Below, piece after piece: positions 27,018 to 34,659 of a stretch of 64,000 nucleotides of DNA (positions are counted from its first letter, which is position 1; every line of letters begins with the position of its first letter). This DNA is from Microbacterium trichothecenolyticum (GTDB lineage Bacteria > Actinomycetota > Actinomycetes > Actinomycetales > Microbacteriaceae), in the NCBI RefSeq assembly GCF_000956465.1, contig NZ_JYJA01000033.1:124001-188000 (forward strand), written 5' to 3'. The notes under the pieces were generated by a model. The model did no database searches. It was not told the origin of the DNA and was given only the letters and a program-made list of their open reading frames with translations. The position numbers were made by a program, and so were the translations under genes.

Positions 27018-28147
27018 GCGGGCACCGCCATCTGGTGCGCGATGCCGAACATGAGGCCCGCGACGTCCGCATCCCGGACGCCGTCCAGCTGCCACTGGCC
27101 GAGCTGGACGGATGCCTCCACCACGGCCGTGGCGCGCGGCAGCCGGCGCGCGTGGAACTCGTCCCACAGCGACGCGTCGACGGCGTCCCGGCCGGCCAGC
27201 AGCTCGGTGAGCACCAGGGCGTCCTCGAGTCCCTGCGCCGCGCCCTGCGCGATCGTCGGAGGGCACGAGTGCGCAGCATCCCCGATGAGCACGACGCGGC
27301 CGCGGTTCCACGCCCCCTCGACGATGTGCTTCGTGAACCAGGTGTAGTTCGCGTGCGCACCGCCCTCGAGGTCGGCGCGGATCGAGTTCCAGGGGCCGTT
27401 GTAGGCGCGGGACTCCTCGAGCATGATCCGGGTGGCTTCCTCGTCGCTGACGTCGAAGCGGTCCTGCGCCTTCTCCACGAGGAAGGCGTACATCGTGTCG
27501 TCACCGGTCGGCGTGTAGCCCGCGATGTACACAGGACCGCCGTAGTAGAGCTCGCTCCGGACGACCTCTGCCGGCCGCGAGACGAACGAGCGCCAGATGC
27601 CCATGCCGGTCGGCTCGGGCTTGGTCTCGATGCCGATGAGCCCCCGGACGGCGGAGTTCAGGCCGTCGGCGCCGATGAGCAGATCGTATGTGCCGACGGA
27701 GGCGCCATCGACGAAGACCTCGACGCCGTCGCCGCCTTGCTCGAGACCTGTGACCTTGGTTCCGAAGTGGACGTTCGCACCCGCCTTCCGCGCGTGGTCC
27801 AGGAGGATGCGGGCGAGTGCAGGCCGCGGCATCCCCATCGCCGCCGGGTAGTCGGGTCCGCCGGTCTTGACGTCCGGAAGCTCGGCGACGATCGGCGCAT
27901 CCGGCCCGGGAGCGCGCAGGTTGAGCCCCTCGAAGGGGTAGCCGGCGGCGCGGATGTCGTCCCACGCGCCGAGCGCGTCGAACACGCGCAGGGCGTTGCC
28001 CTGCAGCGAGATGCCGGATCCGAGCGCGCTGAGCTCGGGCTTGGCCTCGAAGACGTCGATCTCGACGCCGGCCTTGGCGAGCTGGATGGCGGCGGCGAGT
28101 CCGCTGACGCCGCTCCCGGCGATCGCGACCTTGTTCACTGCGGTCAT
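27014..28147 (-). CDS. FAD-dependent aromatic monooxygenase (salicylate-hydroxylase-like)
   Basis: A 377-residue class A flavoprotein monooxygenase: dinucleotide-binding GSGVSGLAAA at residues 11-20, EAKPELSALGSGISLQGNAL, the DG motif LLIGADGLNSAVR, and the second FAD motif VVLIGDAAHSCPPTIAQGA. It is expected to use NAD(P)H and O2 to hydroxylate (or decarboxylate-hydroxylate) a phenol ortho to an existing OH, giving the catechol needed by the extradiol dioxygenase two genes upstream. It is in tight order with the amidohydrolase (ATGA) and follows the cyclase-family gene by 33 bp. Confidence 0.88.
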   Translation of the reverse strand: MTAVNKVAIAGSGVSGLAAAIQLAKAGVEIDVFEAKPELSALGSGISLQGNALRVFDALGAWDDIRAAGYPFEGLNLRAPGPDAPIVAELPDVKTGGPDYPAAMGMPRPALARILLDHARKAGANVHFGTKVTGLEQGGDGVEVFVDGASVGTYDLLIGADGLNSAVRGLIGIETKPEPTGMGIWRSFVSRPAEVVRSELYYGGPVYIAGYTPTGDDTMYAFLVEKAQDRFDVSDEEATRIMLEESRAYNGPWNSIRADLEGGAHANYTWFTKHIVEGAWNRGRVVLIGDAAHSCPPTIAQGAAQGLEDALVLTELLAGRDAVDASLWDEFHARRLPRATAVVEASVQLGQWQLDGVRDADVAGLMFGIAHQMAVPA

Positions 28148-28180
28148 GTCAGAACCTCTCTGTTCTTCGTCTTCGGGGGA

Positions 28181-29179
28181 TTACAGAATCGCGACGGGGT
28201 TGATCGGCGAGCCGACCGCCCCCGTGATCGGCAGCGGCGCCGCCGACAGCAGGAAGTCCCAGCGCCCGCGCGCGGCACACGCGTCGGCGAGGGCGTCGAG
28301 ATTCCACATCTCGCCGATCGTGAGTCCCATGTTCGGGATCACGACCTGGTGCAGCGGCTGGAAGGCCGGAGCGTCGAACTCGTTGGGGCGCACCTCGAAG
28401 CCCCACGTGTCGGTGGCGATCGCGGCGATCTCGGTGCGGTGCAGCCACCCGGCCGTTGTCAGCGAGAGGCCGGGCGCCGGTCCGCCGGCGTAGTCGCCCC
28501 AGCCGTCGCGGCGGGTGCGGGCGTACTGGCCGGTGCGCACCAGCACGATGTCGCCGCGGCCCACCCGGCTCGACGCGCCCTGCGCGGCGATGGTCGCCTC
28601 GAGGTCGGCGACGGTGATGGCGTAGCCATCGGCGAGCTCGCCGGTGTCGGGCGCGAGATGGCGGCCCACGTCGAGCAGCACCCCACGCGAGACGATGACG
28701 GATGCTGCGTGCTCGATGCCCGTGACGAGGTCGCCGTCGCTCGTGACGACGTCGCCCGCGCGCCGGCCGTTCCACGCGTTGCCGTGGTCGAAGATGTGGC
28801 CGAGCCCGTCCCACTGGGTGGAGCACTGCAGCGGCATCGCGATCACGTCGTCGGCGCCGCCGATGCCGTGCGGGAAGCCCTGGCTGCCGCGCTCGGCGTC
28901 GGTGCCGGTGTCGGTCATCGTGTGCACCGGGTTGGTGCGCCGGCGCCACCCCTTCTGCGGGCCGTTCGTGTCGAACGCCTGCGCGAGCGAGATCACCTCG
29001 CCATCCTGCACGAGGGCGGCGGCCTCGACGCGCTTGGCGGCGTCGATGAGGTTGAGCGTGCCGAGCACGTCGTCCTCACCCCAGCGGCCCCAATTGCGGA
29101 ACGCCTCGGCGCGCGCGGCGATCTCGGCCGCGGGGTCGGTGCGGTCGAGGTCGGCGGGGTCCTCGCTCGGCGCGCTCAT
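28181..29179 (-). CDS. cyclase-family (kynurenine-formamidase-like) hydrolase
   Basis: A 332-residue metal-dependent hydrolase of the cyclase/isatin-hydrolase fold. The usual HxxxHxD-type metal site appears as TQWDGLGHIFDHGNAWNG, followed by GVLLDVGRH and DIVLVRTGQYA. The ATG at 29179 overlaps the stop of the FAH gene at 29176 by ATGA; the longer upstream frame belongs to that neighbour. In ring-cleavage clusters this family opens lactones or hydrolyses acyl or enol products. It also resembles polyketide-cyclase-related proteins of unknown function. Confidence 0.82.
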   Translation of the reverse strand: MSAPSEDPADLDRTDPAAEIAARAEAFRNWGRWGEDDVLGTLNLIDAAKRVEAAALVQDGEVISLAQAFDTNGPQKGWRRRTNPVHTMTDTGTDAERGSQGFPHGIGGADDVIAMPLQCSTQWDGLGHIFDHGNAWNGRRAGDVVTSDGDLVTGIEHAASVIVSRGVLLDVGRHLAPDTGELADGYAITVADLEATIAAQGASSRVGRGDIVLVRTGQYARTRRDGWGDYAGGPAPGLSLTTAGWLHRTEIAAIATDTWGFEVRPNEFDAPAFQPLHQVVIPNMGLTIGEMWNLDALADACAARGRWDFLLSAAPLPITGAVGSPINPVAIL

Positions 29180-30165
29180 ACCGCCGGTCCTTCCGCGAGG
29201 CAGCGGACCACCTGGGTCCCGAGGCCCGAGATGGACCCCGTCATGACGTCGCCGTCCCGCAGGAACCTCTTCCAGTGCTGGCCGTTCCCGGGAGGGCTTC
29301 CGGTGAGGAGCAGGTCGCCGGGCAGCAGCGCCGTCGTCTGCGACGCGGCGGAGATGAGCGCCGGGATGTCGAAGAGGAGGTCGCTCGTCGATCCGTTCTG
29401 CATCGTGTCGCCGTTGAGATCGAGTCGCACCGTGAGGTCCTGCCCCGCCACGAAGGGCGCCGGCACCAGGAAAGGACCGGTCGGAAGGAAGCCGGGGGCG
29501 TTCTTGGCGCGGAACCAGTCGGTGCCGATCTCCTTCATGTCCTTGCGGAAGACGAGATCGCGCGTCGTCACGTCGTTGACGATCGTGTAGCCGGCGACGT
29601 GAGCGAGCGCATCCTCGCGAGAGACGCGGAACGCCTCGGTGCCGATCACGACGGCGAGCTCGAGCTCCCAGTCGTGCACCTCGCTGTAGCCGGGCAGCAC
29701 GAGCGGCACGTCGTCGCCGACGACGACGGTGGGCAGCCCGAGGAAGAAGTACGGCTCGCCGTTCGCGCGGCGGTCGTCCATCATCTTGGCCGCGAACTCG
29801 CGCGCCTCCTCGGGCGAGCGGGACGGGTCCTGCGTGAGGCCCGCCACGACCAGCTCGATGACGTGCTCGCGATAGTTCGCGCCCGCCTGCACCACCTGGC
29901 GCGGCTCGACGGGGGCGGTGAGCACGACGTCGGCGAGCGGCATCCACCCCTCGACAGGCTCGGGGCCCGCCGCAGCACCGGCCAGCGCGCCGAGGCGGTC
30001 CCAATCGGGATGCGCCAGGAAGGCGTTGAGGCCGGCGGCCCCGAGATCGTCGTCCGAGACCGCGCGGATGCGGTCGCCGGAGACGAGCCCGAGACGCACG
30101 GAATCGCCGTCGCGGAAGCGCGCGAGGGCGAAGGGGGCGGTCAGTCCGTGTGACGACGTCGTCAT
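29176..30165 (-). CDS. FAH-family hydrolase
   Basis: A 329-residue FAH-superfamily protein: QAGANYREHVIE, metal-binding HDWELELAVVIG, VNDVTTRDLVFRKDMKE, KNAPGFLPTGPFLV and GDLLLTGSPPGNG. It lies 76 bp after the extradiol dioxygenase gene and overlaps the cyclase-family gene by ATGA. It is one of two FAH enzymes in this unit (the other at 25012), suggesting successive hydrolysis or hydration/isomerisation steps after ring fission. The two share family motifs but differ in the segments around them, so distinct substrates are likely. Confidence 0.85.
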   Translation of the reverse strand: MTTSSHGLTAPFALARFRDGDSVRLGLVSGDRIRAVSDDDLGAAGLNAFLAHPDWDRLGALAGAAAGPEPVEGWMPLADVVLTAPVEPRQVVQAGANYREHVIELVVAGLTQDPSRSPEEAREFAAKMMDDRRANGEPYFFLGLPTVVVGDDVPLVLPGYSEVHDWELELAVVIGTEAFRVSREDALAHVAGYTIVNDVTTRDLVFRKDMKEIGTDWFRAKNAPGFLPTGPFLVPAPFVAGQDLTVRLDLNGDTMQNGSTSDLLFDIPALISAASQTTALLPGDLLLTGSPPGNGQHWKRFLRDGDVMTGSISGLGTQVVRCLAEGPAV

Positions 30166-30241
30166 GTTCTCTCCAGATCCGTGGTTCGGAACGTGGTGCG
30201 AGGGTGGGGACGCCTCCGCGGCATCCCCACCCTCGAGCCTG

Positions 30242-31261
30242 TCAGCCCTGGCCGTGCTTGGCGTAGGGGTTCAGCAGGGCGTCCTTGATCTCGTCGGGAA
30301 CGCCCTCCTCCGTCGCCGACGGACCGTCGGCGGGCGGGAACGACTCGGTCATCGACATCGGCATCGCGCTGTTGCGGTAGAAGTTGTTCGACCCCTGCGA
30401 GGGCTTCCACGTGTTCGCTTCCCAGTCCGGCACGTAGTTGCGGTACCCACCCGTGTTGAGCTCGATGCGCAGGCTCGAGGGCTCCCGGTAGTAGAGGAAG
30501 TTCTGCTCGCCGATGCCGTGGATCGACGGGCCGTACTCGATCGGGTAGCCGTTCTCGCCGAGGACGTCGGCGGCGATGAGCAGCTCCTCGCGGGTGTCGA
30601 CCCAGAAGGCGTAGTGGTTCACGCGGCCGGCGCGGGTGGAGCCGTCGAGGACCACGCCGAGGTCGTGCGACTTCTCGTTCGTCGTGAGCACCGAGAACAC
30701 CGAGATCGGCGCCTCGTCGAGCTGCGTGCGCGCCATGAAGCGGAAGCCGAGCACGTCGACGTACCACTGGACGAAGGCGTCGACGTCGCTCGTCGCGATC
30801 GTGACGTGGTCGAGCTGGCGCGGGGCGCCCGCGACCTTGCTGCGACGCGACGGGCGGTCGGGGTAGATCGACGCGGCGTCGCCCTCGGTGTCGTGGTGGC
30901 GCGTGACGTCCCAGTGCAGGGTCAGCGTGTGGCCCCAAGGGCCGGTGAACTGGTAGGCACGGCCGATCTTGTGGACGTCGATCCACTCGCCCTGGATGCC
31001 GGCGGCCTCGACGCGCTTCGCGGCCTCCTCCAGCGCCTCGGGGCTCGACGTGCGCCACGCGGCGGTCACGAGACCCGGCTCGTCGCCGGGCACGACCACG
31101 ACCGAGTAGGCGTAGTAGTCGCCCCAGCAGCGGAGGTACACGGCGCCGTCGACGCGGTCGACGACGGTGAGGCCGACCTGCTTGACGTAGAAGTCGACGG
31201 ATGCTTCGACATCCGGCGACGTGATGGCCACATACGACAGATGCGACAGAAGCTTGATCAT
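30242..31261 (-). CDS. type I extradiol (VOC-fold) catechol dioxygenase
   Basis: A 339-residue two-domain vicinal-oxygen-chelate protein with the complete iron site of extradiol dioxygenases in its second domain: H152 (LDHVTIATSD), H216 (VNHYAFWVD) and E267 (RIELNTGG). A second-sphere His (H199) and Tyr residues (Y257/Y258) are placed as in BphC-type enzymes. It should cleave a catechol-type ring next to the hydroxyls using Fe(II) and O2. The ATG at 31261 is preceded by AAAGGGA; ATGs further upstream lack a ribosome site. It heads the unit with FAH, cyclase, monooxygenase and decarboxylase-like genes. Confidence 0.87.
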   Translation of the reverse strand: MIKLLSHLSYVAITSPDVEASVDFYVKQVGLTVVDRVDGAVYLRCWGDYYAYSVVVVPGDEPGLVTAAWRTSSPEALEEAAKRVEAAGIQGEWIDVHKIGRAYQFTGPWGHTLTLHWDVTRHHDTEGDAASIYPDRPSRRSKVAGAPRQLDHVTIATSDVDAFVQWYVDVLGFRFMARTQLDEAPISVFSVLTTNEKSHDLGVVLDGSTRAGRVNHYAFWVDTREELLIAADVLGENGYPIEYGPSIHGIGEQNFLYYREPSSLRIELNTGGYRNYVPDWEANTWKPSQGSNNFYRNSAMPMSMTESFPPADGPSATEEGVPDEIKDALLNPYAKHGQG

Positions 31262-31322
31262 CTTCGATCCCTTTCGGTGAGTCATCGGGGTGATCCCGTC
31301 AACCACTTTCGCCGAACTCAGG

Positions 31323-31344
31323 CATATCGAGGAATCCCATATCG
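31323..31344. promoter_or_regulatory. direct repeat CATATCG x2 upstream of dioxygenase gene
   Basis: CATATCG occurs at 31323-31329 and 31338-31344, 15 bp apart, in the 106-bp gap in front of the dioxygenase unit; a further copy is at 52024-52030 before the sugar-binding-protein gene. Possible activator or repressor half sites. The sites lie about 60-80 bp before the start codon. Confidence 0.3.
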
Positions 31345-31367
31345 CCTATCCCCCGGATCACCGACGT

Positions 31368-32144
31368 TTATGCGGGAGGTGCCGAAAGCAGCGCCGCGGC
31401 GAGCGCGGTGTCATGGCGCAGATCCGCGAGATCGGACAGTGGTTCAGCCGCGCGCACCGCGGCGATCGCACGGCGCAGCGCGACGCGCTCGGGGCTCTCG
31501 AAGAGTGCGGGAAGGATGCTTCGACCCGCGGCATCCGTGACGCAGGCGACGGTGTCGAGATCGGCGTCGACCTCGACGCGCGCCTGGGCGATCGAGGTGA
31601 TCCGCGCGCGGCCGAGGGACGGTGCGCCCGGCTGCGCCGCGGCGACGATCGACACGGCTGAGCCCCGCGCGGATTCGAGGAGAGCGAGCACGCGGCCGCC
31701 CCACGACTCCGTCACCCCAGGTGCGAGCGGAGCGCCCGCGATGACCCGCGCCCACCCGATCGCGTCGCGCAACGCCGGACCGAGCGTGCGCGCGGGCGCA
31801 TGACACTCCACGGCGAGCGCGCCGGGGGCCGGCAGCTTCTGGATCGAGGCGCCCACCGCGGCGACCACGTCGGCGCGGAGCAGCGGGCGCTGGACGATCA
31901 CGGGGGTTGCACCGGCGAGTGAGGCAAGAGCATCGAGCGCTTCGCTCGGGGCGACGGCAGGTTGCGCGACGACGACGGCCGCCGCGCCGGCGGTGATCGC
32001 ATCCGAGGCCACCGCCCACCACGCGCCGCCCCCCGACACGACGGTGACGGCGCCTTCCATGCCGAGGCTCGCGACCGCGCTCTCGGGCAGCTCGGCCACC
32101 GCGATGCGGTAGGCGTCGAGGTCGGTGCGAACGGGCGTCGTCAT
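31368..32144 (-). CDS. uncharacterised protein coupled to a Gfo/Idh/MocA gene
   Basis: A 258-residue protein I do not recognise. It is Ala-rich (GAVTVVSGGGAWWAVASDA, ITAGAAAVVVAQPA), with alternating beta-strand and helix segments that suggest an alpha/beta fold of Rossmann type, but it has no full cofactor motif. No membrane segment or signal peptide is seen. Its ATG overlaps the stop of the Gfo/Idh/MocA oxidoreductase (ATGA), implying a joint function, perhaps an accessory subunit or degenerate partner of that enzyme. It could alternatively be an NAD-binding or sugar-acid-binding protein. Confidence 0.65.
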   Translation of the reverse strand: MTTPVRTDLDAYRIAVAELPESAVASLGMEGAVTVVSGGGAWWAVASDAITAGAAAVVVAQPAVAPSEALDALASLAGATPVIVQRPLLRADVVAAVGASIQKLPAPGALAVECHAPARTLGPALRDAIGWARVIAGAPLAPGVTESWGGRVLALLESARGSAVSIVAAAQPGAPSLGRARITSIAQARVEVDADLDTVACVTDAAGRSILPALFESPERVALRRAIAAVRAAEPLSDLADLRHDTALAAALLSAPPA

Positions 32145-33175
32145 GCTGCGGCTCCGATCAGCTCTGCCGCGGCCTCTGCCAGCCGCAGCGCGTAGCGTGC
32201 GTCGTCGAGCAGTTCGTCGTACTCCACCGGCAGGCCGGCATCGAGCACCTCCGCGAGGGCGCGCCATTCGGCGACGTATCCGTCGCCGGGGTCGTGCGAG
32301 TAGATCGTGTCGCGGCCGTCCGCGGCGCGCACGCGCACCCGCGCAGCTCCCGCGTGCACGAACGGCGGCGGGAAGCTCACGTCCAGCCGGTCGGAGGCCG
32401 TCGCGACGGCGATGCACCAGAGCGTGTCGCCGCCGTCCGGGAGCATCACCGTCGTGAGCTGAACCGGGACGCCGCCGGCGACGAAGCCGACCGCGTACCC
32501 GAGCGGGGGCAGCGCCCGCGCGAAGACGACGCGCTCGAACCGCGGGACGAGGTCGCGCACGAGCGGCAGATCGTGGATCGCGAGCCCGGTGAGCAGCTGA
32601 CGCACGACGCCGGCCGCCACCGCGGGTCGCGTGAGGTCGGGGGCGCCTCGTCCACCGGCCGCCGCGGCGGGCAGCTCGGTCACGAGCTCGTGGTACCGCG
32701 TGTTGGGCGCCAGCGCGAGCGTGACCGAGATCGACACGACCGGCCCGCCCGACGCGGTGAGGTGATGCTTGGCCCGGCCCCAAGCCGGATCGAAGTAGTG
32801 GTTCGTGCCGATGATGAGCGCCGCACCCGCACGCCGGCACGCCTCGACGGCCTCCTCCGCCTCGGCGACCGTCGTGCCGATGGGCTTCTCGCAGAACACC
32901 GCGCGCTTGCCGGCCGAGACGGCCGCGATGATCTGCGCCGCGTGCTGGGCGGGAGGACTGCAGATCGCGACGACCTCGACCTCAGGGTCCGCAAGGACCG
33001 CCTCGGCTCCGGTCGACGACCGGGCACCGACGCGCGCCGCGAGCGCCGCCGAGCGCCCGCTGCCGCCGTCGGCGATATGCACGACGCGGAAGGCGTCGCT
33101 CAACCGCGCGAGCGTCGGGAGATGCAGCACTGCCGCTCCCGGTCCCGCACCGATGATGCCCACACCACGAGCCAT
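32141..33175 (-). CDS. Gfo/Idh/MocA-family oxidoreductase
   Basis: A 344-residue NAD(P)-dependent sugar oxidoreductase fold: Rossmann GIIGAGPGA at residues 6-14, the family motif CEKPIG near 95, and a catalytic-domain His in GLAIHDLPLVRDL. It is divergent from the ROK regulator and coupled to the unknown gene at 31368. Relatives oxidise C3 or C1 hydroxyls of glycosides and inositols (DgpA, ThuB, IolG). A C3-dehydrogenase for a glycoside is plausible. The variant spacing around the usual DxxxH motif makes exact chemistry uncertain. Confidence 0.82.
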   Translation of the reverse strand: MARGVGIIGAGPGAAVLHLPTLARLSDAFRVVHIADGGSGRSAALAARVGARSSTGAEAVLADPEVEVVAICSPPAQHAAQIIAAVSAGKRAVFCEKPIGTTVAEAEEAVEACRRAGAALIIGTNHYFDPAWGRAKHHLTASGGPVVSISVTLALAPNTRYHELVTELPAAAAGGRGAPDLTRPAVAAGVVRQLLTGLAIHDLPLVRDLVPRFERVVFARALPPLGYAVGFVAGGVPVQLTTVMLPDGGDTLWCIAVATASDRLDVSFPPPFVHAGAARVRVRAADGRDTIYSHDPGDGYVAEWRALAEVLDAGLPVEYDELLDDARYALRLAEAAAELIGAAA

Positions 33176-33279
33176 GAAGGCCTCCTTCTTCGGCTGGAAG
33201 CGTACCTAAGTTTGATGTCGTTTGACTATAGATGTCATGATTTCCGCGTTTAACGCCCGGTGTTATGTAAGAATCGACC
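33176..33279. promoter_or_regulatory. divergent promoter region, Gfo/Idh/MocA and ROK genes
   Basis: The 104-bp gap is AT-rich around 33206-33245, with GATGTC repeated directly at 33214-33219 and 33231-33236 and a TAAGTTTG...GTTTGACTA dyad-like stretch resembling ROK (XylR/NagC-type) sites. It probably holds both promoters and an autoregulatory operator. Confidence 0.35.
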
Positions 33280-34557
33280 ATGGCCAGAGAGTCCACGCTG
33301 CGGTTCGGCGCACAGACCGACGAGATGACGAGCCTTCTCCGGATCGTCAACATGGTTCGCACCGGCGAAGCCGCGACCCGTCCCGAGATCGGCCGCGTGA
33401 CCGGTCTCGGCCGCGGCGTCGTGACGCAGCGCGTCGACCACGCGATCGAGATGGGCTACCTCGCAGACGGCGAGTTCGGCCCCTCGTCGGGGGGCCGCGC
33501 ACCGCGCACCCTCCGCTTCCGCGGCGACGCCGGACGCATCGTCGTCTGTGCGCTCGGTGCGCTCCACATCCATGTCGGCGTCGCCCTCCTCGACGGCGAC
33601 GTGGTCGATCAGGAGCATTCGCCGTGGGACATCGCCCGCGGTCCTGCCGAGACGCTCGACAAGGCCCTGAGCATGATCGACGAGGTGCTCGCGCGCACCC
33701 CGGACGTGCCGGTCTGGGGCATCGGCGTGGGCCTGCCCGGCCCGGTGGACTTCGACAGCGGCCGGCCGGTCGCACCGCCGATCATGCCCGGCTGGAACGG
33801 CTTCGACGTGCGGCGCCGCTTCGAGCAGCGCTACGACGCACCCGTCTGGGTCGACAACGACGTGAACCTCCTCACGTTCGGGGAGCGCGCCCGCCGCGAC
33901 GACGACCGCCTCGACCTGATCTACTGCAAGATCGGCTCCGGCATCGGCGCCGGACTCCTCTCGCACGGCCGCATCCATCGCGGCGTCAACGGCGCCGCCG
34001 GCGACATCGGCCACGTGCGGGTGCGCGATTCGGACGCCCTCTGCCGATGCGGCAAGGTCGGATGCCTCGAAGCCGTCGCCGGCGGGTGGGCGATGATCCG
34101 CGACGCTCTCGCCGAGATCGAAGCCGGCGCCACCGGCGTGCTCACCACCGCCGTCGCCGACGGCGAGGAGCTCACGCCCGAGCTCATCTCGATCGCGGCC
34201 GAGAACGGCGACGCCCTCGCCATCCGGCTCGTGCAGCGCTCGGCCCGGGTCGTCGGCGAGTCGATCGCCGCGCTCGTCAACATGTTCAACCCGTCGGTCA
34301 TCGTGATCGGCGGCGCCATGGCCGGTGCCGGCGAGCTTCTGCTGGCCGAGGTGCGCCAGCGCGTCTACGAGCTGTCTCTCCCCCTCGCCACGCGCGACCT
34401 GACGATCGCGCAGTCCGTCAACGACCGGCGCGAGCCGCTGCGCGGCGGTGTCGAGATGGTGCGCGAGCAGCTCTTCGAGGTCACCTTCCCGCGGTGGTTC
34501 AGCGACGGGAGGCCGTCGGTCGTCGCCATCCGCGGGGCACTCGAGGCCGTGGCCTGA
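33280..34557 (+). CDS. ROK-family transcriptional regulator
   Basis: A 425-residue ROK repressor. The N-terminal helix-turn-helix is at about residues 15-70 (EAATRPEIGRVTGLGRGVVTQ), followed by an actin-like sugar-kinase-derived domain. The zinc motif CRCGKVGC is intact and the family DNDVN stretch is present, so it probably binds a sugar or its derivative as inducer. It sits between the ring-cleavage unit and the C-deglycosidase gene at 34660, and would be the local sensor of released glucose or 3-keto-glucose. A 13-bp palindrome (34559-34571) follows its stop. Confidence 0.9.
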   Translation: MARESTLRFGAQTDEMTSLLRIVNMVRTGEAATRPEIGRVTGLGRGVVTQRVDHAIEMGYLADGEFGPSSGGRAPRTLRFRGDAGRIVVCALGALHIHVGVALLDGDVVDQEHSPWDIARGPAETLDKALSMIDEVLARTPDVPVWGIGVGLPGPVDFDSGRPVAPPIMPGWNGFDVRRRFEQRYDAPVWVDNDVNLLTFGERARRDDDRLDLIYCKIGSGIGAGLLSHGRIHRGVNGAAGDIGHVRVRDSDALCRCGKVGCLEAVAGGWAMIRDALAEIEAGATGVLTTAVADGEELTPELISIAAENGDALAIRLVQRSARVVGESIAALVNMFNPSVIVIGGAMAGAGELLLAEVRQRVYELSLPLATRDLTIAQSVNDRREPLRGGVEMVREQLFEVTFPRWFSDGRPSVVAIRGALEAVA

Positions 34558-34659
34558 GCTCTGTGACAGAGACCCGGAAACTTCTTACGAAAGACGACAA
34601 AAGCGTGTAGCTTCCTGTCTGAAGCCGATCCGATCGGCCGGCACAAGGGAGTGAACACG
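34558..34659. promoter_or_regulatory. intergenic region with palindrome and AT-rich operator-like stretch
   Basis: CTCTGT-G-ACAGAG (34559-34571) follows the ROK stop directly and may be a weak hairpin or operator. An AT-rich stretch, CTTACGAAAGACGACAAAAGC (about 34582-34602), lies 60-80 bp before the next start and is a likely regulatory site. Confidence 0.3.

Noticed and set aside
27035-29590. Long open frame (about 850 codons) on the plus strand
   Set aside because: It lies antisense to the monooxygenase, cyclase and FAH genes. The translation is Arg/Ala/Val-rich with no domain, a known artefact of high-GC coding DNA.
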